Below are positions 36,423 to 48,178 of a stretch of 64,000 bases of DNA, in pieces. The stretch comes from Phytoseiulus persimilis. Lineage: Eukaryota; Arthropoda; Arachnida; Mesostigmata; Phytoseiidae. A model generated the notes under the pieces. It did no database searches, was not told the origin of the DNA, and saw only the letters and a list, made by a program, of their open reading frames with translations. The stretch covers positions 15,496,745-15,560,744 of the forward strand of contig CM075102.1 in NCBI GenBank assembly GCA_037576195.1, in the 5' to 3' direction. Position 1 is the first letter of the stretch; each line of letters opens with the position of its first letter. The translations under genes and the position numbers were made by a program.

Positions 36423-39376
36423 TGCCAAAAAACCTTCCCCGATCTGCTTGTTGTGCTGGCGTCCCCTCTGAATGAGATCGCTGTCCTCGAGTGCTCAACC
36501 CGCGGCGCATTTTTATCGTGAACAAATGTCAAGACCGAAAATCTGGCGCTCTTTTCTCAGCAGACTTCAGGTTGCTCGGTTTGGTATTGTCCTTTCCCTC
36601 GAGGCATTTCTTAGCTGCCGACGACGACAGATCGCTCTCGTCGCAGGGAAGCTCTTGGAATTAGTGACAGCGTCGAATTCGGCAAGAGCGAGGTATATAC
36701 CAGGAGCTATCGTTCCCATAATGCGCGATAGCGGTTCGAGCATTTGATCCGACCTCCAGAGGAGCGCCCGGCTCTGGATCCACATCTTCGGTCGAGCGGT
36801 TCCCTTCCCACAACAAGAATTAACAGGGAAATGGAGCCTACTCTGACCGGGCGACAGCTCGAATTTTCCGCAGGCGAATTTCTTTCCTTGTTGAACGACC
36901 TTTTCCTTGATTGACTCGAGGGTACCGATTCCCCTTTGGGCGTCTTGCTAGGATTTCGATTTTGGCGATTTGAAGGGTCTCCGAAAATGGCTTCGTTCGA
37001 CCGATATTCTAACGGACCATCGCATGCGGCAGCCTGGAAGATTCCGCGCATTCCGGCTTCCCAATTCCTTCAGCGTTTCCTGAGAGCAGAGATTTTACTG
37101 ATTGAGTTTCATGCGACATCACTCATATCGTTAACCCTATGTTTCCGAAGGAGGAGCGCTCCGAGGAGTTTCATCCGATTTCATGAGGACCATGCTCCTG
37201 CAGACGTCAATGAGGGTGAACTGCCCGTCCCAGGACTCTGATTTCTCGACAAAGTCGTTCTTCAGAGAAGGACAGCAGTTAGTCTTGATCCGTGGTGGAT
37301 CCCGGCGAGAACTGGTGAACTGGCAACATCTTCGAGTCATTATTAGCCTAGGATGTCGAAATCTGACGCAGTATTGTCGGACGAGTGGAAGATGCATCCT
37401 GGACGGTCGCCTTCAGTTCTAGAGGAATTCGACGGTGAAGTCGTTATTTCAAGGAGCTCGAGATGGCGAAGATTTGGTTTTCGAGTTCATGAAAGTCATC
37501 AAGAGAGAGTAGATGCTTGTTGATACTCCTTTCGGATAGCTGGTAGATGGATCTCGATAGCCACTGAGATTTAATACTGAGTCTATAAACAAAAAACTGC
37601 TCCTAATGAAATCGTTCGACGTGTGAGCTGCCCCATTTCTCTGGACTTCGATTTAAGAAGTTTCGCTGGAGAATTGGAAGAATGAGAGTGCGTTGTCTGA
37701 TACCTAGCGAAACCGTGGGCGCGTATCTGAAAGCTGGAGTCCTGATGCTCACAAACACGGGGGGAAGATGGTCTACCCATTCGTTTTTCGTTGCCTGAGC
37801 CGGCATCTGTATGCAGCCGACGAAGACCTTAGAAACCACGAGCTTCGACCCGTCTGCTTTTCTATGACGGTTCTGGTACAAGAAGAAAGACCAGATAATA
37901 CCGCTCCGCTCAATCAGATACTCCGCTTATACAGATGCTCCGCTCATTCGGATCAAGATGCTTCGGTTCGCGGGGCTGGGTTGACTCCTGGGTTTGGTGG
38001 ATGCCGCAGTTGAGCTAACGCCGGACCCGGGGAAACATGTAAATCTTCGAATCAGAAGTTCGTTGAGATACTTGTTATCGGACAAAACACGAGCTGACGG
38101 CTTTTTGACGGCGCAGCTATTTTGCTTCCCGATATATCTGTGCGGGAAATCATATGAAACTCAAGTTAAGCGTTCAGACTCAGAACCGGCAGTCAACATG
38201 CCCATCGCCCTGATGTGCCGCGCTAGCAGTTGAGCAGCGCCATGCGGGAAGGTTTCTTAGATTGTGAAGCAGCATGGCTGGGATCTGGCAAGATTCGTGA
38301 TGCGAAATCGACCTCTTCCTCGTACACATGCATTGACACAACTTATCCGTCCCGATAGACATAACTTATTCTATCTAGGATCATTCAAGAGATACGCTCG
38401 TCATGACTTACGAGGCTTTGATCCGCTCCGCCCCTTTGCATTTGACTTTGTACAGCGCCGCCTCGATTCTAGCAGACTGAACATGTGAACCGACAGAAAA
38501 TAATATTATCGTTGGGAAGATCGACGCGTGCTGTGAGCGGTTTTCGAATCAACCGTTCCGAGTTTGTTTTGCTCTGGTTGAGCTAGCTACTAAATTTCAA
38601 AAAATATCAATCAGAAATCAACTACGTCATCGATAGCAACAGGCTGTCGCGGAGAGTTGAGAGTTTCAAGACCATTCATGGCGCCAATTAGCGCAATGGT
38701 TAGTGTCTGAGTGTTTTCAAAAGTCAGGCAATACTTTCCATTAGGACTCTGGTCCCGATCTTCGGAGCCGCTGGATGACGTCAGGTGAGAGAATGGCTGT
38801 CCGTGCGTTCAAACTCCAGTCGATTAGTTGATGAGTTTCATATTAGTCGGAGCTGCAATGTCAGCTCATCGAGCGGTCACACCTGCTCTGCTGGAAGTAC
38901 TTTAATGTTAAGATCGTTTTCCTGGAATCACAGTGTATGCGAATCAGGATACTCCCACCGATCCCTCGTGAGCGGAACGCAATATTTGGAAAATGAACTT
39001 CCCGATTGGCGAAAGCCTGGAATGTCTAGTTTACGTAGCCAGGGGGAGCAGATCAGTAGGCAGGAATGAAGCTCGAAAGCTCTGGTCCGGAAAGAGGAAT
39101 TCGTGAAGCGTGCTCTAGAATGCTCCTGCTCAAATGGATGGAGTGGAAGCTTTGCACCCATACTTCCGCTAAACTCAGTAGTAACCTTCTAAGGGCATGA
39201 GAGACACTTATATCGGAATCGATGCTTCGAAGAAGGAATGAATCAAATCTGTGGTGTACACTGTCTCGCTCTCCGGAGTCGTTCCGTAGTTCAGAGAAGA
39301 GTCCATTCCAGTAATCCATTCATTCCAGTGCTGACCCGTCGCTGTCACATCTCGCGCTGTGCCGAGCTCTCGACTC
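36423..39376. other. Intergenic, no gene recognised
   Basis: About 3 kb with short frames only. A tRNA-like A-box sequence (TAGCGCAATGGTTAGTG, about 38690) is present, but no foldable tRNA was found. The right end presumably holds the promoter of SUV39-like copy B. Confidence 0.3.
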
Positions 39377-41556
39377 ATGGGCCCCCCGGAGCTCGAGGAA
39401 ACATCCAGGGACTCGGGCAGTGAATGTATGCAGTTAAAAAAGCGCTTCATCTCTTGCCGTGATGGAAAGCGGAAGCCTGTCCGATCCTTGAAAGGCTTCG
39501 AGCTCAAAATCTCATTACGAAAAGGAGCCGACGGCGTGAATCCCAAAAAGTCGAGAATCCAGACAAATGAAGAGCCTGCTCCGAGGGATGTAGAACAGGA
39601 ATGGGATTCTTCTCAGGGTGAGGAATATTCAATTCAATGCTAAACATGACCATGCTGGACTTCTTTTCGTTAATTTTCTTCAACGTTCCTTCGGTCCATG
39701 TATTGGGTTCCTATGTAAGATCGCCAGAAAAATCTCAACAGCATTCGTCGATTCTTCTTGATGATTTGTCCGCCTAAACTTTCGTTCTGACAGAATTCGA
39801 GGTTCAAGAAATCAGAGATGTTCACCTGGATGATTCGGGGGACATGCTTGTTCTCATCAAATGGAAGAACTGGTCGTCGAGAACGAACACCTGGGAACCA
39901 CTGTCCAATATCAAATGTTACGAGAAGATAATCAGGTTCTTGGAGAAACATCAATACGCCGAGTCTCACATAACCGCTCTAATGTGTCAATACGTGCGGA
40001 ACATCCTATACTCCCCACTCATCAATGTTCCCACGATGTCTCGTCTCCTGGGTAACGATCTGAGTATAGACGAATGCATACGGCTAGAGAGCTGGGAGAA
40101 ATCGGGCCTTAGAGAAGCTCTCCGCCAATTGGACGCAAAAATTTTACGCAGGAACATCTTGAAGAGGCAAGTATAGTCGCAATCGATTGAGCTCAGATGT
40201 GGAAAGCTCTCACATTCTCTCCGTGAGGCTTTCGCGGCCTGTACCGACTATATGGCTCAATCAATCTTGTCGTCCCTAGTTTTGGAACCGATGTACAGTT
40301 CATACGTTCGATCGATGCTCGAGAGCCAATGTGTCGGCGATTAGTCGAGCTCTACAAGACAACCAGAGCAACTCTACCATGTGAAGCACCCATATATTTC
40401 GAAAATTTAGTAGACTGCGAAGTTCCAACGGCGAACTTCGAGTTTATAGAGGTTGGTGAGCTACTCATTTACAGTCAACTCCGCTCAATGGGATCACATC
40501 AAGACCGCAATGATTCGATACGATCAAACTGGTGCTCCGATTAACCGGATAGTGATCCGAGCCAGCGGGTGATCCCGTTGGGCAGAGTTGACTGCATCCG
40601 GTCATGCTACTCCAAGGTGCTTTATTCGTCAAACGGGAACTATCCCTTTCCAGGACTACATTCTCGACGAGGGAGTCATCCCACAATCAGCCGCTATCGG
40701 TTGCACATGTGCGGATTGCGGATCCGAAGATTGCCAATCATTACATCACGACAACCCTGATCAACGGAACTATTTACCAGACGGCAGGTTGGAGAAGTGG
40801 GCGCGTTCTCAGAGAGGACCAATATATGAGTGCAACTCTGCCTGTCAATGTCCGAAAACTTGTTACAACCGGGTCACCCAGGTGAGTGCTGAGGTATCGT
40901 CGTGATTAATTGATTTCCCACTGACTCCGCAGCTCTTTGATTGCAGAGAATTTTAATCGCTCGAAATACTTTTCTCTAGCGAGGCCGCACTGCGGAAGTT
41001 GTGATTTTCAAAACCGCCAACGATCGAGGGTGGGGGTTGAGAACGCACACGCCCATAAAAGCTTGGACCTTCGTTATGGAATATTTGGGGAGAGTCGTCA
41101 CTTCGGCGGCAGCCCAGAGCAGCGAACCAACTTATCAATTCGAATTGGACTTCAACGTGGAACAAGAGGCCAAATATGTCGTTGACGCCATCTCACACGG
41201 CAATGCCAGTCACTTCATCAACCATTCTGTGAGTGGAAAAGGTTCACGGGGGCTATCATCGAATGAGTTCGAATAATTATAGGGTTCCGACGCCTAGGAT
41301 CACGGGGGCACGGGAATCCTTAGGGCTTGGAATGATTCTGCCTCTTCACTTTCAGTGCAATCCGAATATGGTGGTCGTCAACGTGTGGGTGGATGATCTC
41401 AACCCGCATAAACCTCGTTTGGCTTTCTTCGCTTGCAGAGACATCCAAAAGCATGAAGAACTCACCTTCGATTACAATTTCAAAGCAGTTCCCTCTGAGC
41501 TCAAAGGCGGGATGAGGTGTCGTTGTAACGAAGCTAATTGTCGAGGCCGGCTATGA
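39377..41556 (+). CDS. SU(VAR)3-9-like histone H3K9 methyltransferase, copy B
   Basis: Paralogue of copy A with identical exon layout: 39377..39617, 39794..40166, 40280..40451, 40654..40881, 40980..41228, 41356..41556, 487 residues. The third exon is exactly as long as in copy A. Basic N-terminus, chromodomain from about residue 82 (FEVQEIRD, VLIKWKNWSSRTNTWEP), IYFENLVD linker, pre-SET (263-338) with only four Cys in the first cluster, SET (from 339) with RGWGLRT, HFINHSCNPNM and EELTFDY, and post-SET RCRCNEANCRG. The YxGE motif is EYLGR (Arg376 for Glu). Intron 2 keeps frame only with the donor GCAAGT at 40167; the homologous intron of copy A uses GTGAGT. The ATG at 39377 is the first in frame. 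Expected role is heterochromatic H3K9 methylation; catalytic competence is uncertain. Confidence 0.85.
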
Positions 41557-41833
41557 GGATTCCCCCTTGCACGCTTCTGGAACATGGTCGAAATTACTCC
41601 GCGGGAACCGCTCCGTTATCAGGATCTTGATTCCTGAAGTCTCAGTGGTCTCGCTTGCTGGATCCAGGCAATCGTGTGACGCTCCGATTTGTTGCCTCAA
41701 TTCGAAGTCTCCGACAGTCACGGAGAAACCATCTGTGAAGCAACACAAAACGGGTCTTGGAATATAACGGGTTCAATGACTTATCTCATCGGAAAGAATG
41801 GCGAAATGCTAGTTGATCTTTTCCAATTCTTTA

Positions 41834-41839
41834 AATAAA
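41834..41839 (+). promoter_or_regulatory. poly(A) signal of SUV39-like copy B
   Basis: AATAAA about 280 nt after the copy B stop. Confidence 0.4.
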
Positions 41840-42389
41840 AACATATAGCTGATGACCTCCTCCGGAATCCGAAGTCTATAATTCCGACCAGACTATCTTG
41901 TCAAAGCCACGATGCCGCATGCATCTGGAGCTTGCGGAAGGAAGAACCAACGTAACGACGAACGTTTCAATCAGCAGAGAAGATGGGCTCGAGCCGGATC
42001 CCAATTGTATCCCCCCCCCAGAGAAATATACCCAGAGGAGGGCCCACGAACGAAACGACTTGGACTTGCTGTGCCCGTCATCGAATGAATGGTGAAGCAA
42101 AACCAGTAGCGGACGGTGTTGAAGGAGATTTTTCCTTCACGGATGTCTATCATCAGAGTCCCGCTGTCCTTCGACGATCTCGTCTGGAATGGGGATCCGC
42201 ACGCAATCAAGCATTCGCTGTTTCATCATTTTTTCTCTAGCGTGGAGGACTTATTCCGAATAGTGAGCCCACCTCCCCGAATCTTTGAAATGGAGGGCAC
42301 TCTCGACTTTCACGGACGCGAATTCATCGAGGTATGATGCATCCATATTGGGCTTTGGCTGCCAAACAACGATTCTGCCGTGACAGGCG
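41840..42389. other. No gene recognised
   Basis: Between copy B and the 26-bp array. An acceptor-like CTCTAG before 42241 and a donor-like GAG|GTATGA at about 42331 would bound a 90-nt open stretch, but no domain or neighbouring exon supports it. Confidence 0.3.
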
Positions 42390-43985
42390 TCTCCACTTGG
42401 CACCTCACCGAAATACGACACCAACACCGTGCCGTAAGATGGAACTGGTACCATTCCGTGACACCCCGGCACAGTTTCGTGGTATGCCTTCGAGATCACC
42501 AATCAATCATGGAGCCAAGGTTCCTGCATCGGCTATGAGCGAGTCTTCCGAACCATGATTTCGCCATATTGAGTCACCGGCACCTCAGCGAAATACACCA
42601 CCAATACTTCGCTGGAATACTACGTCGGCGACTCCCCGTATCACAGAACCAGTACCTCGCCGAGATACGGCAACCTACCGAGATACCGCAGTGATACCAT
42701 ACCGAAAAACGGCACCAATACCGTACCAGAATCGATGCCGATACCCCACCGAAACACCATACCAAGACACAGTGCCGATCCCGTACTCAAATATGGTATC
42801 GTTGAGCACCTTGCCGTAATTCCGCACAATGGGACCGTATTGTAATCCCGCACTACAGGACCGTGCCTTAATCCCGCACGACAGGACCGTGCCTTAATCC
42901 CGCACGACAGGACCGTGCCTTAATCCCGCACGACAGGACCGTGCCATAATCCCGCACGACAGGACCGTACCTTAATCCCGCACGACAGGACCGTAACAAT
43001 ATTCCGCACCACAGGACCGTACCAATTTTCCGCACCACAGGACCGTACCAATTTTCCGCACCACAGGACCGAACCGTTATTCCGCACCACAGGACCGAAC
43101 CGTTATTCCGCGCCACAGGACCGTACCGTTATTCTGAACCACAGGACCGTACCGTTATTCTGAACCACAGGACCGTACCGTTATTCCGCACAAAAGGACC
43201 CTATCGTTGTTCCAAACAACAGGACCATACCGTCTATCCGCACAGCAGGATCATACCGTAATTCCGCACAGCAGGATCGAAACGTGGTTCCGTACAACAG
43301 GAGCGTACCGTGGTTCCGTACAACAGGAGCGTACCGTGGTTCCGTACAACGGGCACTTACTGTAATTCCGTGCAACAGGACCATAACGTACTTCTGAACA
43401 ACAAGTCCGTGACGTTGTTCTGAACAACAAGTCCGTACCATAATTGCGCACAACAGGATCGTACCGTAACTCTGCACAACAAGACCGTACCGTAATTCCG
43501 CACAACAGAACCGTAACCATAACCATAACCATAACCGTACCGTGATTCCGCACAGCATAACCGTACCGCAGTTCCGCGCAACAGGACCGTACCGCTATTC
43601 CGCAGAACAGGATCGTGCCGTTACTCCGCAGAACAGTATCGTGCCGTTATTCCGCAGAACAGGACCGTGCCGTTCCTCCGTACCGCAGGACCCCACCGTG
43701 ATACTGCACTTCAGAGGCGTACCGTGATACTACACTTCAGTGGCGTACCGTGGTACCAAACTTCAGTGGCGTACCGTAATACTGCACTTCAGTTCCATAT
43801 TGTAACTCCGCAATCCATTACCGTGGTGTAACACCGCAATCCAGTACCGTACGGTGATTCAGCAATACAGTACCGTATCGTAATGCCGCACTCCTGTACA
43901 CCACCGTCATACAGCACTGCAGTACCGTATCGTGATGCCGCACTCCAGTACCCCACCGTCAAACAGCGCTACAGCACCACAAATA
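42390..43985. repeat. 26-bp minisatellite, degenerate at both ends
   Basis: Head-to-tail units of about 26 bp, clearest at 42850-43000 (CCTTAATCCCGCACGACAGG then ACCGTG) and grading on both sides into diverged units such as TTCCGCACAACAGGACCGTA, TTCCGTACAACAGGAGCGTA and ATACTGCACTTCAGTACCGT. A short (AACCAT)n run lies inside at about 43514-43537. The period is not a multiple of three, so the 70-125-codon minus-strand frames here repeat every 78 bp by arithmetic and are not genes. Confidence 0.88.
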
Positions 43986-44361
43986 TGGTTATCTGACATC
44001 GCCCGGAGTAATGGCACTCCGAAATCCACTTGACACACGACCTCACCTGGAGGAATTCTCGGATCGGGCACTGGACCGAATGAGTAAGGGGTCCAGCCGA
44101 ATGAGGGTCGGTTTTGGGCCCCGAAAGAATTCGTGAACCAATGATGGGGTGATTGCCCTACTTTAGGGGAACATATTCCTACATTCAGTTCACTCTAATC
44201 ACTCTCTGTTTCTTCATATTCCACGAAAAACTTCATGACAAAAGAAATCTGAACAATTGAACCCTTGTTGTTCGAGGACGGGGAAATATAGAGACTTCAG
44301 CTGAATTCCACCCGAAAGCTGACAGAATTTAATCCTTTCTGATGGGAATATATGCCCGAAA

Positions 44362-47224
44362 TAGTAGCGTAGCCAGCCTCTTGTTTTTACAAGGCTTGTC
44401 GCTGCCGCTAAGGGGAGCGGGGAGCTCTCCGCAGGGCGCCGAAGTTCCTCTCACATGAGTGGGACACAGGAATTACATGAGCTATTTTGAAATGCAGGAC
44501 GAGCTCTTCAAAACCCTCTTCCATGGTTTGCGCACTGGATTTAGTTGGAATTTAGCCGTGCTTGGATTCGCAGGTTCCTCTTCTATTCCGCCGACCACCG
44601 TGACTTCCCTCCTCGTCCAGTGAGCTGTGATAGGGGAACAGGGTGGGACAGAAAGTTTAAAAAAGGTTGAGGGGGGGGGGGGGCGAGGGTGCGGCCCGCC
44701 CCGGCGGCACACTTCAGTGCGGCACCAGGGGCGGCATTCTCACTACCAACTTTTTTTCATCGAGTGGCTTCGGCTGATCGGCAGGAATATTCGAGACTCT
44801 CAGGAGAACTTCTTCACGATATTTCAGGAACTCAGCTAGTTCGGAGCCCGCGTAAGACTGTGAGAACGGTAAGCCGAGGGAAAATCATTTCGCAGACGAG
44901 AATCGGTATAGTGCAAAAAAAGATTCATCGGAATAACAACGCGAACTGAGCGGATTTCGTTTCACTTCTCTAGTCGGCTCATTTCACTCGGGTGACACTC
45001 CACGTAGTATCAGTGGTCGTGAAAACAATGGGAGAGTTGACATTCGAGCAAATGACAACGAATTTTGCGAAGCACTTGACGATAAACATCGACGATCTAG
45101 CAGCTTCATAAATCAGCGTGCATCCCTCCGTCGCTTTTAGTGAGATCCTCCTCCACATCTCTATCCCGTACGAAAAAAACGCATTCGCCTAACTCAGGTG
45201 AAGCCTCCGGAATCTTCTTGACAGTACTTCGATCATCGGGTTATTCTGCGTAGAATGCTGCCACTCTGCCCCGAAGGTTGATTTGTAGCGCTCTGTTGTA
45301 GTTTTCCCTCGGATAAGTTCTGTCACGAACCTTGACTCGGCTTTCGAACTTGGAACTCTTCGAAGTCAGTTGCCAGGGTATTGCATGGGGATTGAGAGCT
45401 GAGGAGACGTTCTCAAAAAGTGTCTTCTGAAGAATGTATGTCTATGGGCAGGAGTTGCGCGCGAGGATCCTCAGAAATCAAGTCGTCAAAAGCCAGCAGT
45501 ACGCTGGTGCAAAATAGATCATACGGTCTGAATCGTGACCACTTTATTCAAAAATCACTCAGCTAGCATCAGCCGTTGAAGCTGGCTCCGCTCACTTAAC
45601 CTGCTTGTGACAACGACGGACAGCTCGATGACACCTGACTGCAATCCACAGCTTCCAATAATGATTGACGGTCAATGCGTATCTCTGCCCCTATCTAAAG
45701 CCTTCCCTGTGTCGGTCCTCGTTTCCCGCCGACAATCTCACTTCCGTCCGTGTTAACCAGATTAATCCCTCATTGCGGAATAAGACTCATTGAGACGCAG
45801 CAATAGCGGGAGGAGGTAACTTGATCCTGGGAGTAAGCGAACGCGGCTTCTGGATCAGCCTGGTGCTCTTTCGAGCAATATCATACATTCAACCATTCCG
45901 CTGATCAGAAACGATCAAAAAGGAATTTCAACAGCTCATTTTTTTTTTCTCACACTGCACTTGCTCTGGGCACGAAGCGTGTCGAGCCAAGCGGTGCAAC
46001 GTATCGGAAAAAAGAAAATTGAGAAAATAGGAAGATCAAAGAAGCGAGGGATCCTTACGCAGGTACTTCAACGGGGAAGGCACCTCAGAGAGGAATTTCG
46101 GGGCCCACCCCAGCTTCAATATTGAAGAGCAAGAATCCGACGAGAGCTAGAATTCGGCGAACTCAGCTACTTCACGACGCAGATGCTAACGGGCCATGGG
46201 GACTTCGAGAAATACCTACACTTCATGAAGGAATCGGCCTCCCGACAGCCTGCAAATTTTGCCTCAAGGCGGCTGTAGACGACGTTCACCACACCATCAT
46301 CGAGTGTGCCAGGTTCCGGAAGGAAAGAAGCGGCATCGGCGGGAAAACCGTCCCTGAGCTGGCGCGTGAAATGCTCGAGTCAGAAGAAAAATGGATGCTC
46401 CCTGCGCGTGGTATTTGTTTCCGCGGCTAAAAAACGATTTCCGTGCCTGATAAAGTGAACATCAGAGCTTCGCTTGTCGGTTCTACGCGACCTGATATGA
46501 AATATCTAGATGATTTGAACAAAATAGTGGATATCTAGAAAACTAGAGCAGATATCGAGGCCCGGTTTGTTCCGGATACTAGAGGGGCCTGCCCTGCTTC
46601 GACTCATGCCACAAACAGAAAACGCGAGTTTTTCCTGATTTTCAGTGAACATCCCCCCTTAACGAACGGGGAGAAGGCCTCCGATCGTGGATGGATTCAA
46701 CGTAGGAGCGGAACACAATCGTCAAAGGAAGTCCGCTTGAGCTTCTGCAGTTCATAGAGAATTACAGGCTTGATATTTGTGCACCAAACATAGTCGTTTG
46801 CTTGCGAATTTCCCTGACGGTGGCGATAAGCTCTGCTGGTTGTGTGAGGAGGATTTTCGAAGCTCAGGCTCAGCAAGTCTTACCTCCGGTCGAGTATGAG
46901 TCAGTTGCGTTTGTCGAACCTCGCGATCCTCTCCATAGAAAACGAGCTGTCTTGTGGCATCGACATGGAGGAAGCGATACATGAATTCGCAATCCTCAGA
47001 GCTCGGAGGGTTGCACTATGAGGTACATCATGAAGTCTAGAAACGCGGTTCAAATAAATCAAGATACTGTCAAAATTACGTACCAAAGTTATGCCTCGTT
47101 TCCCTCAAATTCGTTTGGCTGCACGCTCGTTTGGCCACGCACAAGAGCTTCTCCAGTTTGTTGGAGGGGGATGGGGGGGGGGGGGGACATTTTCCGGGCG
47201 ACACTTCTCCTAGCTACGCACCTG
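44362..47224 (+). mobile_element. hAT (MYM/TTF-type) DNA transposon relic, long copy B
   Basis: About 2.9 kb. The right end reads CTAGCTACGCACCTG at 47210-47224, the counterpart of the copy A terminus. A degenerate inverse, AGCGTAGCCAGCC, near 44366 may be the left terminus. G-rich subterminal tracts follow both ends. The block at 46740-47060 encodes a recognisable hAT dimerisation segment (LDICAPNIVVCLRISLTVAI followed by SSAG), closer to family consensus than in copy A. Blocks at about 44690-44800, 45140-45300 and 46670-47224 are collinear with copy A. The frame is broken and a LINE fragment lies inside, so it is dead. No convincing 8-bp target duplication was seen. Confidence 0.7.
46050..46470 (+). 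mobile_element. LINE (non-LTR retrotransposon) 3' fragment nested in hAT copy B
   Basis: The frame 46122..46430 (102 codons) resembles the C-terminus of a LINE reverse-transcriptase protein. It has a Cys-His knuckle CKFC-x8-HH-x4-C beginning at codon 44 (nt 46251), then ECARFRKERSGIGGK, ELAREMLESEEKW and a stop, the layout of R1/jockey-group elements. It is 5'-truncated, and the polymerase core was not seen. It interrupts sequence that is continuous in the shorter hAT copy A, so it either inserted into the hAT copy or lay in a region copy A has deleted. Confidence 0.65.
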
Positions 47225-47899
47225 ATTCTTTCCAGCATTCTCGGTATTCAATAACACACTGATTTCTCGAACGGATTCGGCCGAAATCGGAGTCGTCCAG
47301 AGAGTTATTGCCGGCAGAAGGGAGACGAATAAATTCCCGACCAAACTTGACCTTCCCTCATCATGATATTTCTCAGAAAAAAAATACCTGTAAGCCTGAC
47401 CCTGGTGAGAAGAGGTGAAGATACTGTTTAATTCAATGAGGTTTACCTAATCCTCCAGTCGCGCGGTCAAGTCATTCCTTTGGCGAGGCGCAGATCATCT
47501 GGTTTCAAACGCGACCTTCTATCCTGATAGGAAACTATGTGCCAGTTACAGATTCGCAGATGGAAAATCGTCACGAGCCCAACCAGTGCTTGAAGCGCTT
47601 CCCACGGATCCGAGGATTTAACACCGAGATTCCAGTTTCCGAAGTCCGTGTCGGAGATCGGAAGAATACTAGGTAGCCTCTACTATCATCCGCCAAGTCA
47701 GAGCCACTCATCGAAGAGAGGCGATCCCGTACTCATCATTTCAGGAGTGTGCTCCTTAATTTCTTCAACCACCCCGAGCGGTATTCTGTGGGTTGTCTAC
47801 TTTCAGCTGTACTATTTCGGTGGCCTCCGTGCTTGGAGCTATATTTCGGTCAGTCCATCCGATCGCTTTCTCTCCCTTATCAAAAGCTCTTGGAAAAGC

Positions 47900-48178
47900 G
47901 CATTTCATTTTGACAATCAGGTAAGAGTTGCGTTCCGTCGCGACGTTCCGTCCATCTCATCCATGGTCCCCAGGGTATCGCTGATTCTCAATCGATTTAA
48001 AAAAAACAGAAGGGCTCCTCTTCAACTCACGTACAAAACGCTAGCCACCGAACGCGCGGATCGGCTACATAGGTTGGGAATACTCGGCGTTCTTAAGAAA
48101 TTCGACAGGCCCAGCAGCCTCTACAGCATAGAAGGAAATTGGCCAAGAATCGGTCAGACATTCGTAAACATAAAGTGA
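47900..48178 (+). mobile_element. Possible LTR-retrotransposon (Ty3/gypsy-type) reverse-transcriptase fossil
   Basis: A short translated stretch (ERADRLHRLGIL, then KFDRPSS) resembles the start of a gypsy-type reverse transcriptase, where the family has a pattern like E..L..LGIL..V..S.WA.P. No LTRs, gag or integrase were recognised nearby, so this is at most a small broken remnant of an old element. Confidence 0.3.

Noticed and set aside
38680-38775. tRNA-like sequence with an A box (TAGCGCAATGGTTAG)
   Set aside because: No B box of acceptable quality and no pairing acceptor and T stems; a chance match or very old relic.
41898-42337. Possible two-exon gene after SUV39-like copy B
   Set aside because: Splice-like signals exist but the peptides have no family features and phases could not be confirmed.
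43181-43581. Cysteine-rich minus-strand frames of 74-125 codons
   Set aside because: They lie wholly in the 26-bp array and their residue pattern repeats every 78 bp, which is arithmetic of the repeat.
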